From NCBI GenBank assembly GCA_963556195.1, contig OY744519.1:34927801-34991800 (forward strand): a stretch of 64,000 bases of DNA, given 5' to 3'. The position numbers and the translations under genes were made by a program. Positions 21,753 through 34,318 of this stretch are shown here, in pieces (the first letter of the stretch is position 1; the number at the start of each line of letters is the position of its first letter). The stretch comes from Sepiola atlantica (lineage: Eukaryota; Mollusca; Cephalopoda; Sepiida; Sepiolidae). Below the pieces are notes generated by a model. It saw only the letters and a list, made by a program, of their open reading frames with translations, was not told the origin of the DNA and searched no databases.

Positions 21753-23178
21753 TTAAATAGAAACATATGTTTAAAAGAAGAATAAAGTTTACAATAATAC
21801 AATGTCGCCAGTGTAACTTTTGCAACTCAACGGCATTTACATCCTTCGAATCGCAAGAAGTCGGAAAGTGGGATTTGATAGGCTAGCCACCTGGTCTTGA
21901 AATAAAAACGTCTGCATACCCGGTATAAACGCTTCAGGCCGTTATCGTAAAACTAACCCTCTCTCAATACGACATGGTAAAGCTTGGGACTGGATTTCCT
22001 AGGACTACCCAGTTGATAAATTCTGAAGCAAAATAATCGCACTTAAAGCCGAAACATTTGCATGGCAATAAATCACCCAATAATTCAAGCATAAAATACC
22101 CCAAATGACACAAATCAATGCGCAAGCTGGCACTTGAAAATACCCCGGTATTTACCGAGTGGTGATGGAGAAGCCTCTCAATGAGCTACCCCTAGGTTCG
22201 GTCTCTTGTACTATCACCCGGGGAAGAGCCGATCAGAAATAAAACACTATGACTTCACCTTTACCAATGATACTAAGCTAAAGTAATAATCTGTCAGTTA
22301 TCAGACAAACTAAGCTTGAAAGAAACCCCATCACAACTCTTTTTGGATCACATGAGAAAGAGAGAGAGAAAGAGATAAAGAGAGAGAAATAGAAAGAGAG
22401 AGTGGACGTTGTGCTATAGGACAGCTTCTCTGGAATGAGTTTGGGGTATTATTTATGTGTATTATATATTAAAGTAGAAAAATACCCCTTCCCTGAAAGC
22501 ATTGTTAACCCCAATTATTTTGTGCTGCCATATTCAATAACTTTTACAAAACAACTAACAAATAACAGGTAGAAGACGGCTGCAACAACATCAACAACAA
22601 AAAAGAAAGAAACAGAGAGACGTCACGATCAACTGAGCAATAACTTTCTACGTGTCATCAAACCAATAATACTGAAGCTTCCTGATGAGCCATTGTCCGA
22701 ATAAAATGCTAGAATCGAATAATTGGTACATCTTAGTGCCACTATACTATTTATTTACAATAAAACCTTTTCTATTCTCTTTATATTAAGTGGAAACTAA
22801 TCTATCAATACTATGTGTTGTGGTATAATCCCTATACAAGTCGAGAATACGTATTCGACAATCAACCAGATAAGTATATGCCACTGTGACGGCAGTGGCC
22901 TTGCCTCTGTCAAGCTAATGTATGGTTCTGGGTAGTCCTAGGAGATCCAGTCCCAAGCTTTACCTTGTCGAATTGAGAGGGGGTTAGTTTTGCGCTAACG
23001 GATTGAAGCGTTTATACCGGGTATGCAGACGTTTTTATTTCAAATCCCACTTTCCGACTTAGTGTCCTTTCTTGCGATTCGAAGGAGGTAAACGCCATTG
23101 AGTAGCAAAAGTTACACTGGCGACATTGTATTATTGGAAACTTTATTCTTCTTTTAAACATATGTTTCTATTTATTAT
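21753..23178. mobile_element. 1.4 kb element with inverted arms of about 250 bp
   Basis: The left arm (21753-22016) and right arm (22926-23178) are inverse copies. Shared landmarks are aaatagaaacatatgttt, agaagaataaagttt, tacaatgtcgccagtgtaac, ttcgaatcgcaag, aagtcggaaagtgggattt, cgtctgcatacccggtataa, aagcttgggactgga and taggactaccc. The arms differ by indels of 10-20 bp. The interior of about 900 bp has no transposase ORF, so this is a non-autonomous TIR element or an inverted duplication. Confidence 0.75.
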
Positions 23179-26100
23179 CTCCAAATTGAGGACATACAAC
23201 TATGTAAGGGAACATATCCTCAAAGACCTGAAACATGCATCATTTATGACGGAGTCTCAAGTTTTTATAATCATTAGTAAAAATAGGATATCAAGATTGA
23301 ATCGTATATGCTACAACCAATATGGTCGACGACTGTATAAATTGACCTTTTTCCTATATCTTTCTTTTGCAAACGCCTACCCATTTCGAATTATCGAACG
23401 ACGCATCTGTCACACTTTTTTTCTCGTTACCTTTACAAGTACCGCCATTATTCTTGTAAGCGCGTGACAGTTTTTCGTTGGAAACCAACAATTTGCTCAC
23501 CTCCTCGGACTTCGATGGAAATTACAATGAACGTAAGGAGGATTTCTCTTTTTTTCTTCTTCTTTCTTTCACACCGCGTTTCGAGGTTTGTTATAGCGGC
23601 AAACCTTATTTGGTGAACTAATTGTTTTACCTGTCTCTTTCCATCATCGTTGCGGTAAAATTAGCGACACGGTGTCTCTGGGGTTATCGATCGACCGACG
23701 GAAAAAAAGTTCTATTAGCAAAAAGCAGAGATTTTTTTATTAATGGCGCGAATCTCATTTTTTATTTATTTTTTGATCTTTGAACTTTTCTATCACTTTT
23801 ATATATGTCTTTCGAACAAATATCTAGGTTATTTAGGTATATTACGGCTACATAATTAACTTAAAAACCGGAACAGTTACCGATTTTCCGATTAAGATGA
23901 AGGCTTAACTATAAAAATAAATCCACTATTTTCTTTGCAATTTTAAAATTAATAACTGCATCTTTTCTTGGCGCAGTTGGACAATTTGATGAGAATCTGA
24001 GGGAGATAACTCCATTTTATTATTTTACAAGATCTGACAAAAAGGTAATTTTATTTTAAAAAAAACACAGCATATTTAAAGAAAATTAAATTACAAAAAC
24101 TTCCAAAAAAATTAAATGAAGAAATCGACAACTTCTCTATTTATTACGTAAAAACTGTAAAATATTTTATTGTAATTAAAATTATTTAAATTTAGTGAAC
24201 AACTTTTTAATTGGCTGATGGAATAAAATAATTATGCGAATGCATTAATCATTTTGGGGAATGTCTAATTTGAAAAAAAATATTTTAAAAATTAAACCAG
24301 GAAAATTTTATTATTTTTTTAATGTATTTTATTCGTTAATTATTAAGTAGCATTGTTTCTTTGTTAAAGATTTTGTTCGATAATTAAAATTCTTTATTTT
24401 TTCTATTGCTCAACAAAATTAAAAATTAAAATTAAAACCCGTTTGATGAAAAAAAAACAACCTTTTGAAAATGTAAAAAATATCCTTTTTTTATTATTTA
24501 TTCTTCAGTAAAACTATAAAATGAAATTTACTTTGTCAGGTTTTGTGAAAAAATAAAATGGACTTATCTCTGTTAGATTCTCACTGCATTGTATAACTGT
24601 ATTTTTTCTTTAGTAATACCATCTGCCAAGATTTATTTTATATCTAAACTAAGAAAAACAGTACATATATACCATATTTAGCTCCATTTCTTGCCTGGGG
24701 CCACATTATTTAAAATGAAATAGGAAACAATTACTTGAAGTTGCCACGCATTTCTGGAAGCATCTTTCCCTAGTAGGCTTGTTTACAATTGAAGACTCGA
24801 AATAAAAGCAAACAAAACATTTATCGCTCACTTTATTTGATGTCACAATGTTTTTCCACGCTATTCCATGTATATTAGTTGATCAGAGCCTTCTCTTCAT
24901 CATAGTGATAGCCAGCGCCAAATACATGTATTCGTTGTTTAGTTGCAGAATTCGCCCTGGCTTATATCTCCTCTCAGCTATTCAATTGTTTGTTTTTGAA
25001 TGTACTGAATTGTTTGTTCGTTTTCTTACTTGAACAAACCCCAACAATTACTTTTGTTTATTTTTCTAAATGTAATAATAAAGTATTCGAATTCCATCAA
25101 TACATTCTTTACCAAATTCCAAATCTTTACCCAGCTCATATTTGACACAATTAGTCTACCTTCCTACTTACACCTTCAAGTAAGGAAATCTTGTTATACT
25201 CTTCCCATAAGCAAAATAAAATTCGTTTTTATTTACACCCTTGGGCAATATGTTTGTATCCATTCTATCTAACCTAACCCAAATCCATTTCTGCTAATTT
25301 AATACATTGAATGTGAGTATATTGACTAGTTAACGGTTATTTTCTGTTCGGCTGCACGTTGCGGCTTATAAACAGGCGAACTGCCCAGCAGGGTCAGACA
25401 TTACACAACCGAATGTGGAAACGACGAAATATAGCAAACTGGGACCGGATAAGGAATTACGGCATCAAAAAAGGAAGATGGTATTTGTTGAAGTAGAATT
25501 CAGCATGTGGCGAGCTGCGACACCAGACAGACAAATATACGGACTTAGATGTGCGCCATTAATATTCACTCGTTCTCAACCGCTCGTCGTGACTCTATGT
25601 GACACCTCTCCAAAAGACTATCAATTAAAATACTAAAACAATAGAGCTGTTTTTTTTAAAATTTCATTTAACTAAAAAGAGTTTGCTTAATTAGTTTTAT
25701 TTCAGTTTTCCAGAGATGGCTACGCTAGCTGTTTTTAATAACGATTATGTATTACTCGTCTGTACTTAGAAGTGTCAAGGACAGAACTGTCTTGTAGGGC
25801 TATAGGTTAAAACAGACGAACGTGTGAACAGATATATAGTAAACGGGATGCAATTGGGAAATTAATTTATCGGAGAAAGATAGAAGGCATTTGTAAAAAA
25901 AAATTCAAAGTGTTGCGAAGAGCGAAGCAGAAGAGATGCGAACTAAGTTGGGCTAGTAAATCATAATAATTAAGAGTCCCTCATTTGCTCTTGTCATGGC
26001 TCTTACTGGATGTGAGCCCCTAAATAAAAAACGAACAGTCAAAATAGTAATAATGGAAGTTATCATTTTCATTTCGCTCGGCCAGAATGGCTTTTCTTAA

Positions 26101-26276
26101 TTAGTTTAGTTTCAGTTTTCCAACGGTTCGACCCCGTTGCACTAACCACGATTAAATGATTGACGGCTGCCATACAGCGATTGAGACCTGAAGAAATTTC
26201 AGTATGTATATTAGAATCGATAACGAGACCACCCCAATACAATTCCAATCTTTTCTAACCTTATTTTTAAGGGTAT
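23179..26276. other. AT-rich stretch without recognisable genes
   Basis: 23.8-24.7 kb is extremely AT-rich with poly(A) and poly(T) runs. Short ORFs at 23126-23467, 24848-25272 and 25415-25636 have no domain I recognise. The phrase ttaattagttt(t/a)(a/g)tttcagttttcca occurs twice (near 25690 and 26098), a small direct repeat. Confidence 0.45.
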
Positions 26277-26730
26277 CTCATGCCCAACGTACTTCCTAAA
26301 CCTTTTCTTATGCTTAACGTACTTCCTAAACCTTTTCTTATGCCTAACGTATACCCCAAACCTTTTCTTATGCCTAACGTACTTGTTAAACCTTTTCTCA
26401 TGCGTAACGTACTTCCTAAACCTTTTCGCATGCCTAACGTACTTCCCAAACCTTTTCTTATGCCTAACGTACTTCCTAAACCTTTTCTTATGCCTAACGT
26501 ACTCCCTAAACCTTTTCTTATACCTAGCGTACTTATTAAACCTTTTCTCATGCCTAACGTACTTCCCAAACCTTTTCCCATGCCTTATGTACTTCCTAAA
26601 CCTTTTCTTATGCCTAACGTTCTTCCTAAATCTTTTCCCTTGTCTAACGTACTTCCCAAACCTTTTTTTTTTGCCTAACGTACTTTCTAACCCATTTCTT
26701 ATGCCTAACGTACTTCCTAAACCTAACAGC
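26277..26730. repeat. 30-bp minisatellite, about 15 copies
   Basis: Unit: atgcctaacgtacttcctaa then accttttctt. The period of exactly 30 bp keeps several frames open on both strands. Plus-strand frames read MPNVLPKPFL or a Leu/Phe/Cys-rich decapeptide; minus reads GLGSTLGIRK. Variant units (tacccc, ttgtta, tttttt) are scattered. There is no start context, signal or conserved neighbour to argue for translation, so I treat it as a non-coding minisatellite. Confidence 0.9.
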
Positions 26731-27555
26731 TACATTAACTCTGTTTACCTTTCTGGCCCTATATGCCTTGTGGTCGAATGTTGCGTTTAGAGGCACGAAA
26801 TGCAGTCATACGTGCCGTGGATATATCTCAGGCTGGTATCTGTTTGGCTCTGCACTAAATATAGTCCGATGCAACATGGGCTACATTGTATTCGACTGGT
26901 TGCTTTGTCAATCTTTCTATACACACGCTGTGGTCTGCAGAACTTAATGTTTACGCATCGTAGTCATTAACTTAGTTAAGTAGTCGATTGTGCCTATAAT
27001 CCTAAAACAAGAAATACCTTGTCGTAAACAACAACACATATTTATTAGAACACAGGTGTGTAGTAATAATAAAAAAAACGTTGTGGAAAAAAGACGTTGA
27101 GAAATTTGACTGGTGCTAAGACTAGGTAAGGGGACTTTGAAAATTGCATCGTAATTTTTCCTCATACAAAAGATCGAATTTAAAACGAAATTTTGGTCTT
27201 CTGAGTTTCTATTTTCGATCAGTTGCCGACCGGCATCTCTCGCAATCTGTCCGCCTGTCTCTCGAACCAAACATCTGTCTTCGACTGACTAACGCTCTTC
27301 TGCGAGCATTAATTCTTTTACTGAGAACATTTTGATTGTGACGAGTTTTCTGATTCGCTAACTAATCGAAACCCTGGTTTTCTCTATCATTGTTAGATAT
27401 CTAGAGAGTAATTCCCCCAGTGTATACTTTAATTTGTTGAGAATAATAGGAAATAGCGATCGCTAAGAGGGTAGCCGAGGTCAATATAATGAAATTGTCT
27501 GGGCCGTGGGAATGTAGTAAAACAGATCGGACATAACTTGGCTCATATATAGTTG
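26731..27555. other. Unassigned sequence
   Basis: No gene is recognised. The ORF of 108 codons at 26944-27270 (minus) has no domain. Confidence 0.4.

Positions 27556-27581
<26 letters not shown>
27556..27581. repeat. (AT)n microsatellite
   Basis: Short TA run abutting a palindromic-element copy. Confidence 0.9.
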
Positions 27582-27586
<5 letters not shown>

Positions 27587-27765
27587 AAATGAATGATGAA
27601 AATAAAAGTTGTACAATTACAATATTTATTAAATCATCAGAAGTTCAAAACAAGGTAGGGGTCTTCTTATCCTTAATACATGGATCTTCAAATGAAATTC
27701 CTTTTCATCAGAGGATAAAAATCGGTTTTGTAAGTATTACCGGTAACATTAAACTTTAAACATTA
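27582..27765 (+). repeat. Palindromic element family T, partial copy
   Basis: Starts gaatgatgaaaataaaagt, then acaatatttattaaa and catcagaagttc. These are the same landmarks as at 28420-28555. The second half contains ttttcatcagaggat, the inverse of a CCTCTGATGA motif, linking it to family S. Confidence 0.6.
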
Positions 27766-27944
27766 ATATACATATATAAAAAATTTTCTTTGATAAAAAA
27801 GACAAATCAGAGCAATTAACACCAATAAAAATGTTTATGTAAAAAATCAAAAAAAAAAAAACTCAATGCACTCAAACGTTCATGTGTTGTCCATAAAAGG
27901 CTAAGTATTCCATAGCATTCAGAAAAACTTGTGTGGTCTGTATT

Positions 27945-28045
27945 CATTTTTCTGAATCTATTGCTCTATCAAATATATTGAGCTTACTATTGCCACAATA
28001 GAGTATTATTTAAAGATACTTATTTATCTTTTAATTCTTGTTCAA
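27945..28045 (+). repeat. Family T tail
   Basis: Carries the tail aatctattgctctatcaaat, tattgagctta and tattatttaaagatac. The same tail follows the T palindromes near 28558 and 58775. It is followed by an (AT)n tract. Confidence 0.6.
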
Positions 28046-28047
28046 TG

Positions 28048-28050
<3 letters not shown>

Positions 28051-28112
<62 letters not shown>
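28051..28112. repeat. (AT)n microsatellite
   Basis: About 31 TA units between a family T tail and a family 2 SINE. Confidence 0.95.
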
Positions 28113-28114
<2 letters not shown>

Positions 28115-28129
28115 ATGCATATTCCTTCA

Positions 28130-28312
28130 GCAGTTGAACACTCTTGACGTCGGTTGTTTTTAATAGGTTTAATCTCTCGCTAATTTATCAGGTTGTCTAT
28201 AGTGGCCGCGTAGGCTAAAGCGCCGGTATTTGAGTTAAAAAAAACATTACTCGTCTTGCGGGGTTTCGATTCCTGTCCCAGGTATGAATAATCATCTGTA
28301 CACTGACAATTC
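28130..28312 (+). mobile_element. tRNA-like SINE, family 2, copy 2
   Basis: A-box-like gtaggctaaagcgcc and B-box-like ggtttcgattcc are separated by about 45 bp. The better-preserved copy of the pair with 20575-20778. Confidence 0.7.
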
Positions 28313-28358
28313 CCGATAGGATGAAACATATACGTATGTAGATAAAACCAAATATTAA

Positions 28359-28362
<4 letters not shown>

Positions 28363-28412
<50 letters not shown>

Positions 28413-28415
28413 AGG
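28363..28415. repeat. (AT)n(GA)n compound microsatellite
   Basis: TA units followed by GA units, then the palindromic element. Confidence 0.95.
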
Positions 28416-28419
28416 AGAG

Positions 28420-28625
28420 CGAAGATGAAAGATGAAAATAAAAATGTTATGAATACAATATTTCTTAAAACATCAGAAGGTAAAAAAAGGAGTCTCTGAA
28501 CTTCTGATGTTTTACTAAATATTGTATTTGTACAACTTTTTATTTTCATCATTCGTCTCCTGAATTTATTGCTCTATTCAATATATTAAGCTTTCTATTA
28601 TATCGCTAGATTATTATTTAAAAAT
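28420..28625. repeat. Palindromic element family T, complete copy
   Basis: Left arm: gatgaaaataaaaatgtt, aatacaatatttctt, aaacatcagaag. Right arm: the inverse, cttctgatgttttac, taaatattgtatttg, aactttttattttcatc. Then the family tail tattgctctattcaatat. The hairpin has a loop of about 20 bp. Flanked on both sides by (AT)n tracts. Confidence 0.75.
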
Positions 28626-28656
28626 ACATCATTTATATTTAAATTCATATTAAATG

Positions 28657-28657
<1 letters not shown>

Positions 28658-28715
<58 letters not shown>
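28658..28715. repeat. (AT)n microsatellite
   Basis: About 29 TA units after the family T tail. Confidence 0.95.
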
Positions 28716-28716
<1 letters not shown>

Positions 28717-29031
28717 AACCACACATTGTTAGACATAACAGAATTCGATGTTTGATTCTTTATTTTTTTCGATATTTCTAATGATGTTTTGTGTCATATT
28801 CCAAGAAATTAATAAATGTTCCGTATGTATCAGTGGCCTTGTAGGTACATATGGAACATACATTAGTCTTTTGATTTTGACACAAAAAAGATTAAGAAAA
28901 ATTGAAAAAAAAACCCAAAAACGCTATGATCAAGCAGAGAACTTTGTTATTTTATTTAAGCAAAAAATATACATCTACAACAAGCTGTTATGTTTAACAA
29001 TGTTTGCTTAAATGAAAGAATGCTACACCCC

Positions 29032-29035
<4 letters not shown>

Positions 29036-29093
<58 letters not shown>
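29036..29093. repeat. (TC)n(TA)n compound microsatellite
   Basis: CT units pass directly into TA units. Confidence 0.95.
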
Positions 29094-29280
29094 TAGGATG
29101 CAATACTTATATCAGTTTACTACTTCAAAGCCTAGTGGTTCTTTCATTAAACACTTAAGTCATGATACGAAATAAACACACCAGAACAATGTAAAATTTT
29201 AATATAAAGATCAGTCAGAAAATTTTTGTGTTTATATTTAATCTAAACTCTTTGTATATATTTGCACACACAAACGCACT

Positions 29281-29282
<2 letters not shown>

Positions 29283-29316
<34 letters not shown>
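29283..29316. repeat. (AT)n microsatellite
   Basis: A TA run. Confidence 0.9.
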
Positions 29317-29320
<4 letters not shown>

Positions 29321-30455
29321 ATGTGTGCGTCTCCTACTTCAAAAATAACAAGCGCATGAAAAGGAAAACACTGTATACTATTAAACAGTAAACATAACTT
29401 ATTAAAATATATACCTTGAACTAGTTTATAAGTATTGTTAAATCTGACGGGAAAATATCGTTCGCTAGTGTTCGTATTAATATTTATATAACATAGAATT
29501 ACGTTAGTAATCAAGTTTTCATGTATAACTTGTTATCATTTTTGATGATCTAAAGAAAAAACACCTTGACTTTTTTGGAGTCGGGGATTTCTTTCTAGAA
29601 TTAATTTCAGACAGCGAGGGTTGTCTGACTTGCTATTTACTTCACTGCTACCCTCGTCACATTGAATAGTTTTGTCTGGAGGCTAGCAAAAGGCGCGTAT
29701 TTACTCGCTAACTTTTCTGTGATGGAACTGATATATTATATTTATTTATATAAAAATTTACAATTAAATACACATTGGTCTTTATCATACTGTGCAAAGT
29801 GTATAGACTTTGACCGTAAAAATAACTCCTGCAAATGTATCAAAAGATGACAAAACCTGGATACTATTAACGGTTAACATCACTTATACCCAGAATTATA
29901 AGTATGAGAATATGAGATTCACCTGGAAAAGAAACAATATTTTATTATGTTACATCGGAAACCCTGTTTAAACTAATTCACAACTCATAACCTCTTTATC
30001 GAAAATTAAATTCGTTCGTTAGATTTTATAACTACAGTATAGCTTCTTTTTGCCTAAAAATATAAAAATACCATGCCTTACAATTTTTATAAATAGTTTG
30101 AGGTACGTTTTGGAGCAATATAATTATCTAACCATTTTCCTAGCAAATTCATTAACATATTGCGTATAATTCTTAAATTTTAGATCCGGGGTGAAAGAGT
30201 CCCAGGAACTCATCAAACAAGAGGTTTCATTAAATTACATATTTAGTGGGTGGAAAGCAACGAAGTACTTTTCATTGCATAGACAGTGTTGAATATCTAG
30301 TGGGGGATTATCTCTTCTGTTCCTTACAGTCTCTCTCGACATAATTGTTATTTAAATGGTACGGGCTCGACTGAGCTCCAATCTCTATTTCCTCCTGGTA
30401 AAACATTCACAACAAGAACCCGTCTTCTACCACAACAAGAAAAAGTACCTTTCCT
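29317..30455. other. Unassigned AT-rich sequence
   Basis: Short ORFs only, none with a recognisable domain. Confidence 0.4.
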
Positions 30456-30620
30456 TCCCCCGTGTGCCTAGTGGACGGCGGAATTTTCACGAACAGGTCT
30501 TCACGTTTGACGAAAACATTACCACGAGACTGCGTCCGTGCAGATTATAACATGGTAGTCTTCAAATCAAATGTTAACAGATTATTGTCATGAATCGTCG
30601 ACACAAGCAACAAAACTCAG
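30456..30620 (+). mobile_element. LINE 3' end, family B, copy 1
   Basis: One frame reads DYNMVVFKSNVNRLLS and a stop, the typical last residues of a LINE reverse transcriptase ORF (compare the FPRT...WN..L...CFP..YN.. FK pattern). Related fragments lie at 34795-34935 and 51755-51890. No upstream reverse transcriptase is visible. Confidence 0.55.
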
Positions 30621-31107
30621 TTCATTCCATCAATTATTCTCAATCCTCTCATAAGGTTCTTCATCTCTAAACTGATAATCATTACATCTCATTAACTTTT
30701 ATTCTCGCGTTGCTTTTGGCCTTGCTATGTGGTAACGGATTTAGTAAAAAACATACTTTATAAATCCTTGCATTTATATCCGTGTAATTACACTGTTCCT
30801 CTTTTTTTATGCGTTAGTCCCGATCTACGGCGGGTCCGCAAGCATCCGCGTAATTACACAATTAATTCACTGAAATCGTAAATTGATGAAAACAAGACTG
30901 AGATTCTGAGTCTAATAAAATTAACAATGGAAATAGTCGAAATTTGCGCAAATTACGCTGATTTTGTAATTTATACTTTGATATATGTTTTGTTAATTTT
31001 GAATTATTTATCCGTTACAACAGCATTCTTAAATCTGTGTACTGTCAGTTGTACATTATTTCAAAACTAAATATATAATAGAGACTGTAATGATACCAGC
31101 GTTAATA
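30621..31107. other. Unassigned AT-rich sequence
   Basis: No feature seen. Confidence 0.4.
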
Positions 31108-31137
31108 CTAACCCTAACCCTAACCCTAACCTTAACC
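31108..31137. repeat. Short interstitial telomeric repeat
   Basis: About four CCCTAA units with one CCTTAA variant. Confidence 0.85.
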
Positions 31138-32585
31138 TTTCACTTTCAACATGTTATCCTCTTCCTCCTCCCACTTATATTAGGACATAACATCATTAAG
31201 GAAGGCAGAGTGTGACAAAAGTATAACTATCATGAATCTGGGGTGTTTGTTTCGTCAAACATAATAGAAGGAAATATTACATTATACGAACAGATAAATC
31301 AGTTTAATAAAATAAGCACCCACTTTGACGTCGTGTATATTCCTCTTTCAACAATGTACTTGTAGGATGATTTTGATGTGGTATGTTAGAATGACGCAGG
31401 GAAGGAAAGTTCCATATTGTACTAAGTAAAGAAGAATTTCGTAAGTAAAGTAAAGAAGAAATAATTTCGTGAGAAGTAAAGAAGAATTTTCCACTAGAAG
31501 TGAAAGTAAGGAATGTAAGCTAACGTGCAAAAGAAGTTGCATCATGAGAGGACGTCAACGTGGCAAATAAACCAGTAGACGCTTTTTCTCAGGGTGGCGA
31601 ATTACAAAATTAAACGGTCGTATTTTGCGGGCTCTTCTACCTCTCCTACAGGGAAGATGGCCGTGAAGAGATTTATACTATGCAATCAGCGAGATTAGAT
31701 CGCCATAAAAATCAAAATAAATTAATCTTATTGAGTGGAGGATATTGAAACAGACATAAGGAGTATTATTATGCATCATGTTTTTTATTTTATTATTCGC
31801 TTATTGTTATCAGCACGGATGATAACATTAAACAAATGAGACGTTATTGTGATTAAAAGTTACCATTGTTTGAAAAAGTTACTTTAACAAGCGATTCATT
31901 TAGTAATCAGGTTTTTGAATTCTGGTCATGATGAAATTAGGTTAAATAAATCGCGTTTCGTCTCCTCTCACCCCGACACACTTCGGTTTTGCTTCGTATT
32001 ATTTTCTAGTCTCATAAGAGTATGTCTTTTGAATGGCTTTGATCGACTTATTCGATGCGAGTGTCTTCTTCTTGCGAAAAGATTTGCCGCGGAGCATTTC
32101 GAGTTTGCATCTGAACAATTCTCGAGTCTACTTTTCGGATATCAGGAAGTATATCTTGCGGCGGCAGCAGCAATCATTAAGAAGATTTCCCGCTCTTTTT
32201 CGAGATTCGCTTTTGGAGAAAAGAAAATGCCGCGACCAAGTGACTATACAGACATTCCGTTAGAAACTCACGTCTTACTTTTCCGCTACTAAAACTCATT
32301 TACACAATCTACTTATCCTCTTTCTTTCGGGCGTGAGCCGATTCTGCGAACATCCCTCTGGAGACACTTGGCGGATATAACTGCATCTAACACCTTCTAC
32401 GCGTAGTCAAGCATATTGTTGTAACTGGCTCAAAGATACCGTAAGTTTACTGATACAACACTTGTATACATGGTGATCATTAACCCTTCACCAGTTATCA
32501 CTGTTAGTTTAAATTCGTATGGGATCAGATGACGATGGTTAAAATTCAAAAGTCACTAGATAATGGTGAAACAACAACACTTCTT
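31138..32585. other. Unassigned sequence with one long orphan ORF
   Basis: 31915-32292 (plus) is open for 125 codons and contains an alanine run (YLAAAAAIIKK), but no family is recognised. The composition is less AT-rich than its surroundings between 31950 and 32290, so it could be an exon or an old repeat. 31430-31510 holds short agtaaagaagaa repeats. Confidence 0.35.
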
Positions 32586-32587
32586 TT

Positions 32588-33120
32588 TATATAAAACGCA
32601 TTTGAATGAAATTCAAATGTCAGTGCAGATGGTTGAATCCATGTAAATTATTAGGGATAAAAGTACGGAATAATTCACTTTTAAATTAATAAAAAAAACA
32701 ACAGATAATTTATAGAAAACGCATTTGAATGAAATTCAAATGTCAGTGCAGATAGTGGAACCCATGTATATTATTAGAGTAAAAGTACAGAATAGTCAAT
32801 ATTCGGGAACTCGTAAAAAACAACACCACATAATTTATATAAAACGCATTAGAATTAAATTCTAATATCAGTGCAGATGGTGGAATCCGTATATATTATT
32901 AGGGGTAAAAGTACGGAATATTTAACACTCGAGAACTCGTAAAGAAAAACAATAACACATAAGTTATATAAAACGCATTAGAATGAAATTCAAATGCCAG
33001 TGAAGATGGTGGAATCAATGTATATTATTGGGAGTAAAAGTACGGAATAATCAACACTCAAGAACTCGTAAATAAAAAACCACAACACATTAGTTATATA
33101 AAACGTATTAGAATGAAATT
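32588..33120. repeat. Tandem array with a period of about 123-130 bp
   Basis: Four full units and part of a fifth. Each starts atataaaacgcatt(t/a)gaatgaaatt. Then come gtca gtgcagatggtgg, tgtatattattag and aaaagtacggaata, then an A/C-rich spacer (acaacacataa). Starts fall near 32593, 32716, 32841, 32970 and 33100. A small inverted repeat (gaatgaaattc) sits inside each unit. Confidence 0.85.
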
Positions 33121-33584
33121 CTCGACCGAACCCGCATAGTGTTAACGTGTGGAAACGTTGTCCGCTTAATTATCTCTCTCTCTTTCTCTTCCTCTCTCTC
33201 TCTCACACACTCTTTCCTCTTCCCCTTGCTTATGATCAGATTACATTTCTGGGGGGGGGGGGTAAACGGCCTTATATAATCAATCAAACCTAATGTTGTG
33301 CAACTTAATAAATCTATCGTTTTCGCTATCTGATGTTTGTCGAATTATTGATTGGCTTATTTAAAAAGAAAATAATGTCTGATTTTTAGGGATTAAATTC
33401 TACACCAAGTATGGTCAGACGCGTGCAGCAGACGTGTCTTCAGAGACGCAAGAAGCGGCTGAAACAATGTATCGTTTTCTCTATTGCTGGAGTTCAACAG
33501 ATGGATTGGTATGGGATAATTAAAAAACTAAAATGGTTATATCACAATAGGAATTTTATAGTTTACATCAAAAGCATTTATCGT
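33121..33584. other. Unassigned sequence with simple repeats
   Basis: A (TC)n tract at about 33174-33205 and a run of ten G at 33251-33260. No gene. Confidence 0.5.
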
Positions 33585-33810
33585 AGAATTTGGTATATTC
33601 GAACTACTGTTCTCATCTTGGGTGTTTTTATCACAACTTTTCGGCCGATGTAACCTCCGACCTTCTTCAGGTGTACTTTGTCGAACTCGGGAATCTTTCT
33701 GTTGAACTCGGGAATCTGGACGAAACGTTGTGATAAAAACACCCAAGATGAGAACAGTAGTCCGAATATACCAAATTCTACGAATTATCAAGCCTCATCT
33801 AAAAAAATTC
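33585..33810. repeat. Fold-back family F without SINE body
   Basis: Arms: left cgaactactgttctcatctt, gggtgtttttatcacaac; right the inverse, gttgtgataaaaacaccc, aagatgagaacagtag. Between them are ccgatgtaacctccgacctt, cttcaggtgtactttgtcga and two actcgggaatct repeats. An almost perfect hairpin of the outer ~40 bp on each side. Confidence 0.8.
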
Positions 33811-34121
33811 CGAAGGATAAAAGCATTTATTTATTTTACTTATTTATGTATGGAATAGTTAGTATATGGAATTCGTAGATAAGCATGTGAACTAATTAAA
33901 ATAATGACAGATAAACATCTCTAAAGTCACCGATATTTCGTTCGGTAATTCCGACCTAAATCTTGATAGAAAGAAACAACCGGTTGCTCAGGTTGTTGTG
34001 AAAAAGAGGGGAAAAAAGGAAGATCTAAAGAAAATCACGTGAAAAAAAATACAATGGTTGCACTGCAAAGAACTGTCCTTTATCCATCTGGTCCCTTGAC
34101 TTTAGGCTAGGAGCAAAGTGG

Positions 34122-34234
34122 GTGCATGTATAATAAAAAGCCGAAAAAAAGTTTTTTTTGTCTTTTAGTGTTGGAGAAGTAAATAAGGGGCAGGTAACTC
34201 TTCACAACAGCTCTAGCTTTCGAACAATATTTTT

Positions 34235-34275
<41 letters not shown>

Positions 34276-34277
34276 CC

Positions 34278-34318
<41 letters not shown>

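Noticed and set aside
26280..26678. 132-codon repetitive protein
   Set aside because: A 30-bp minisatellite read in frame; equally open on the other frames and strand, with no start context.
31915..32292. 125-codon ORF as a host gene
   Set aside because: No domain, no splice or promoter evidence, and a second overlapping frame is also open; not strong enough to call.
32588..33120. CRISPR-like or LTR interpretation of the 125-bp units
   Set aside because: Whole units are repeated head to tail, with no spacer variation and no retroviral features.
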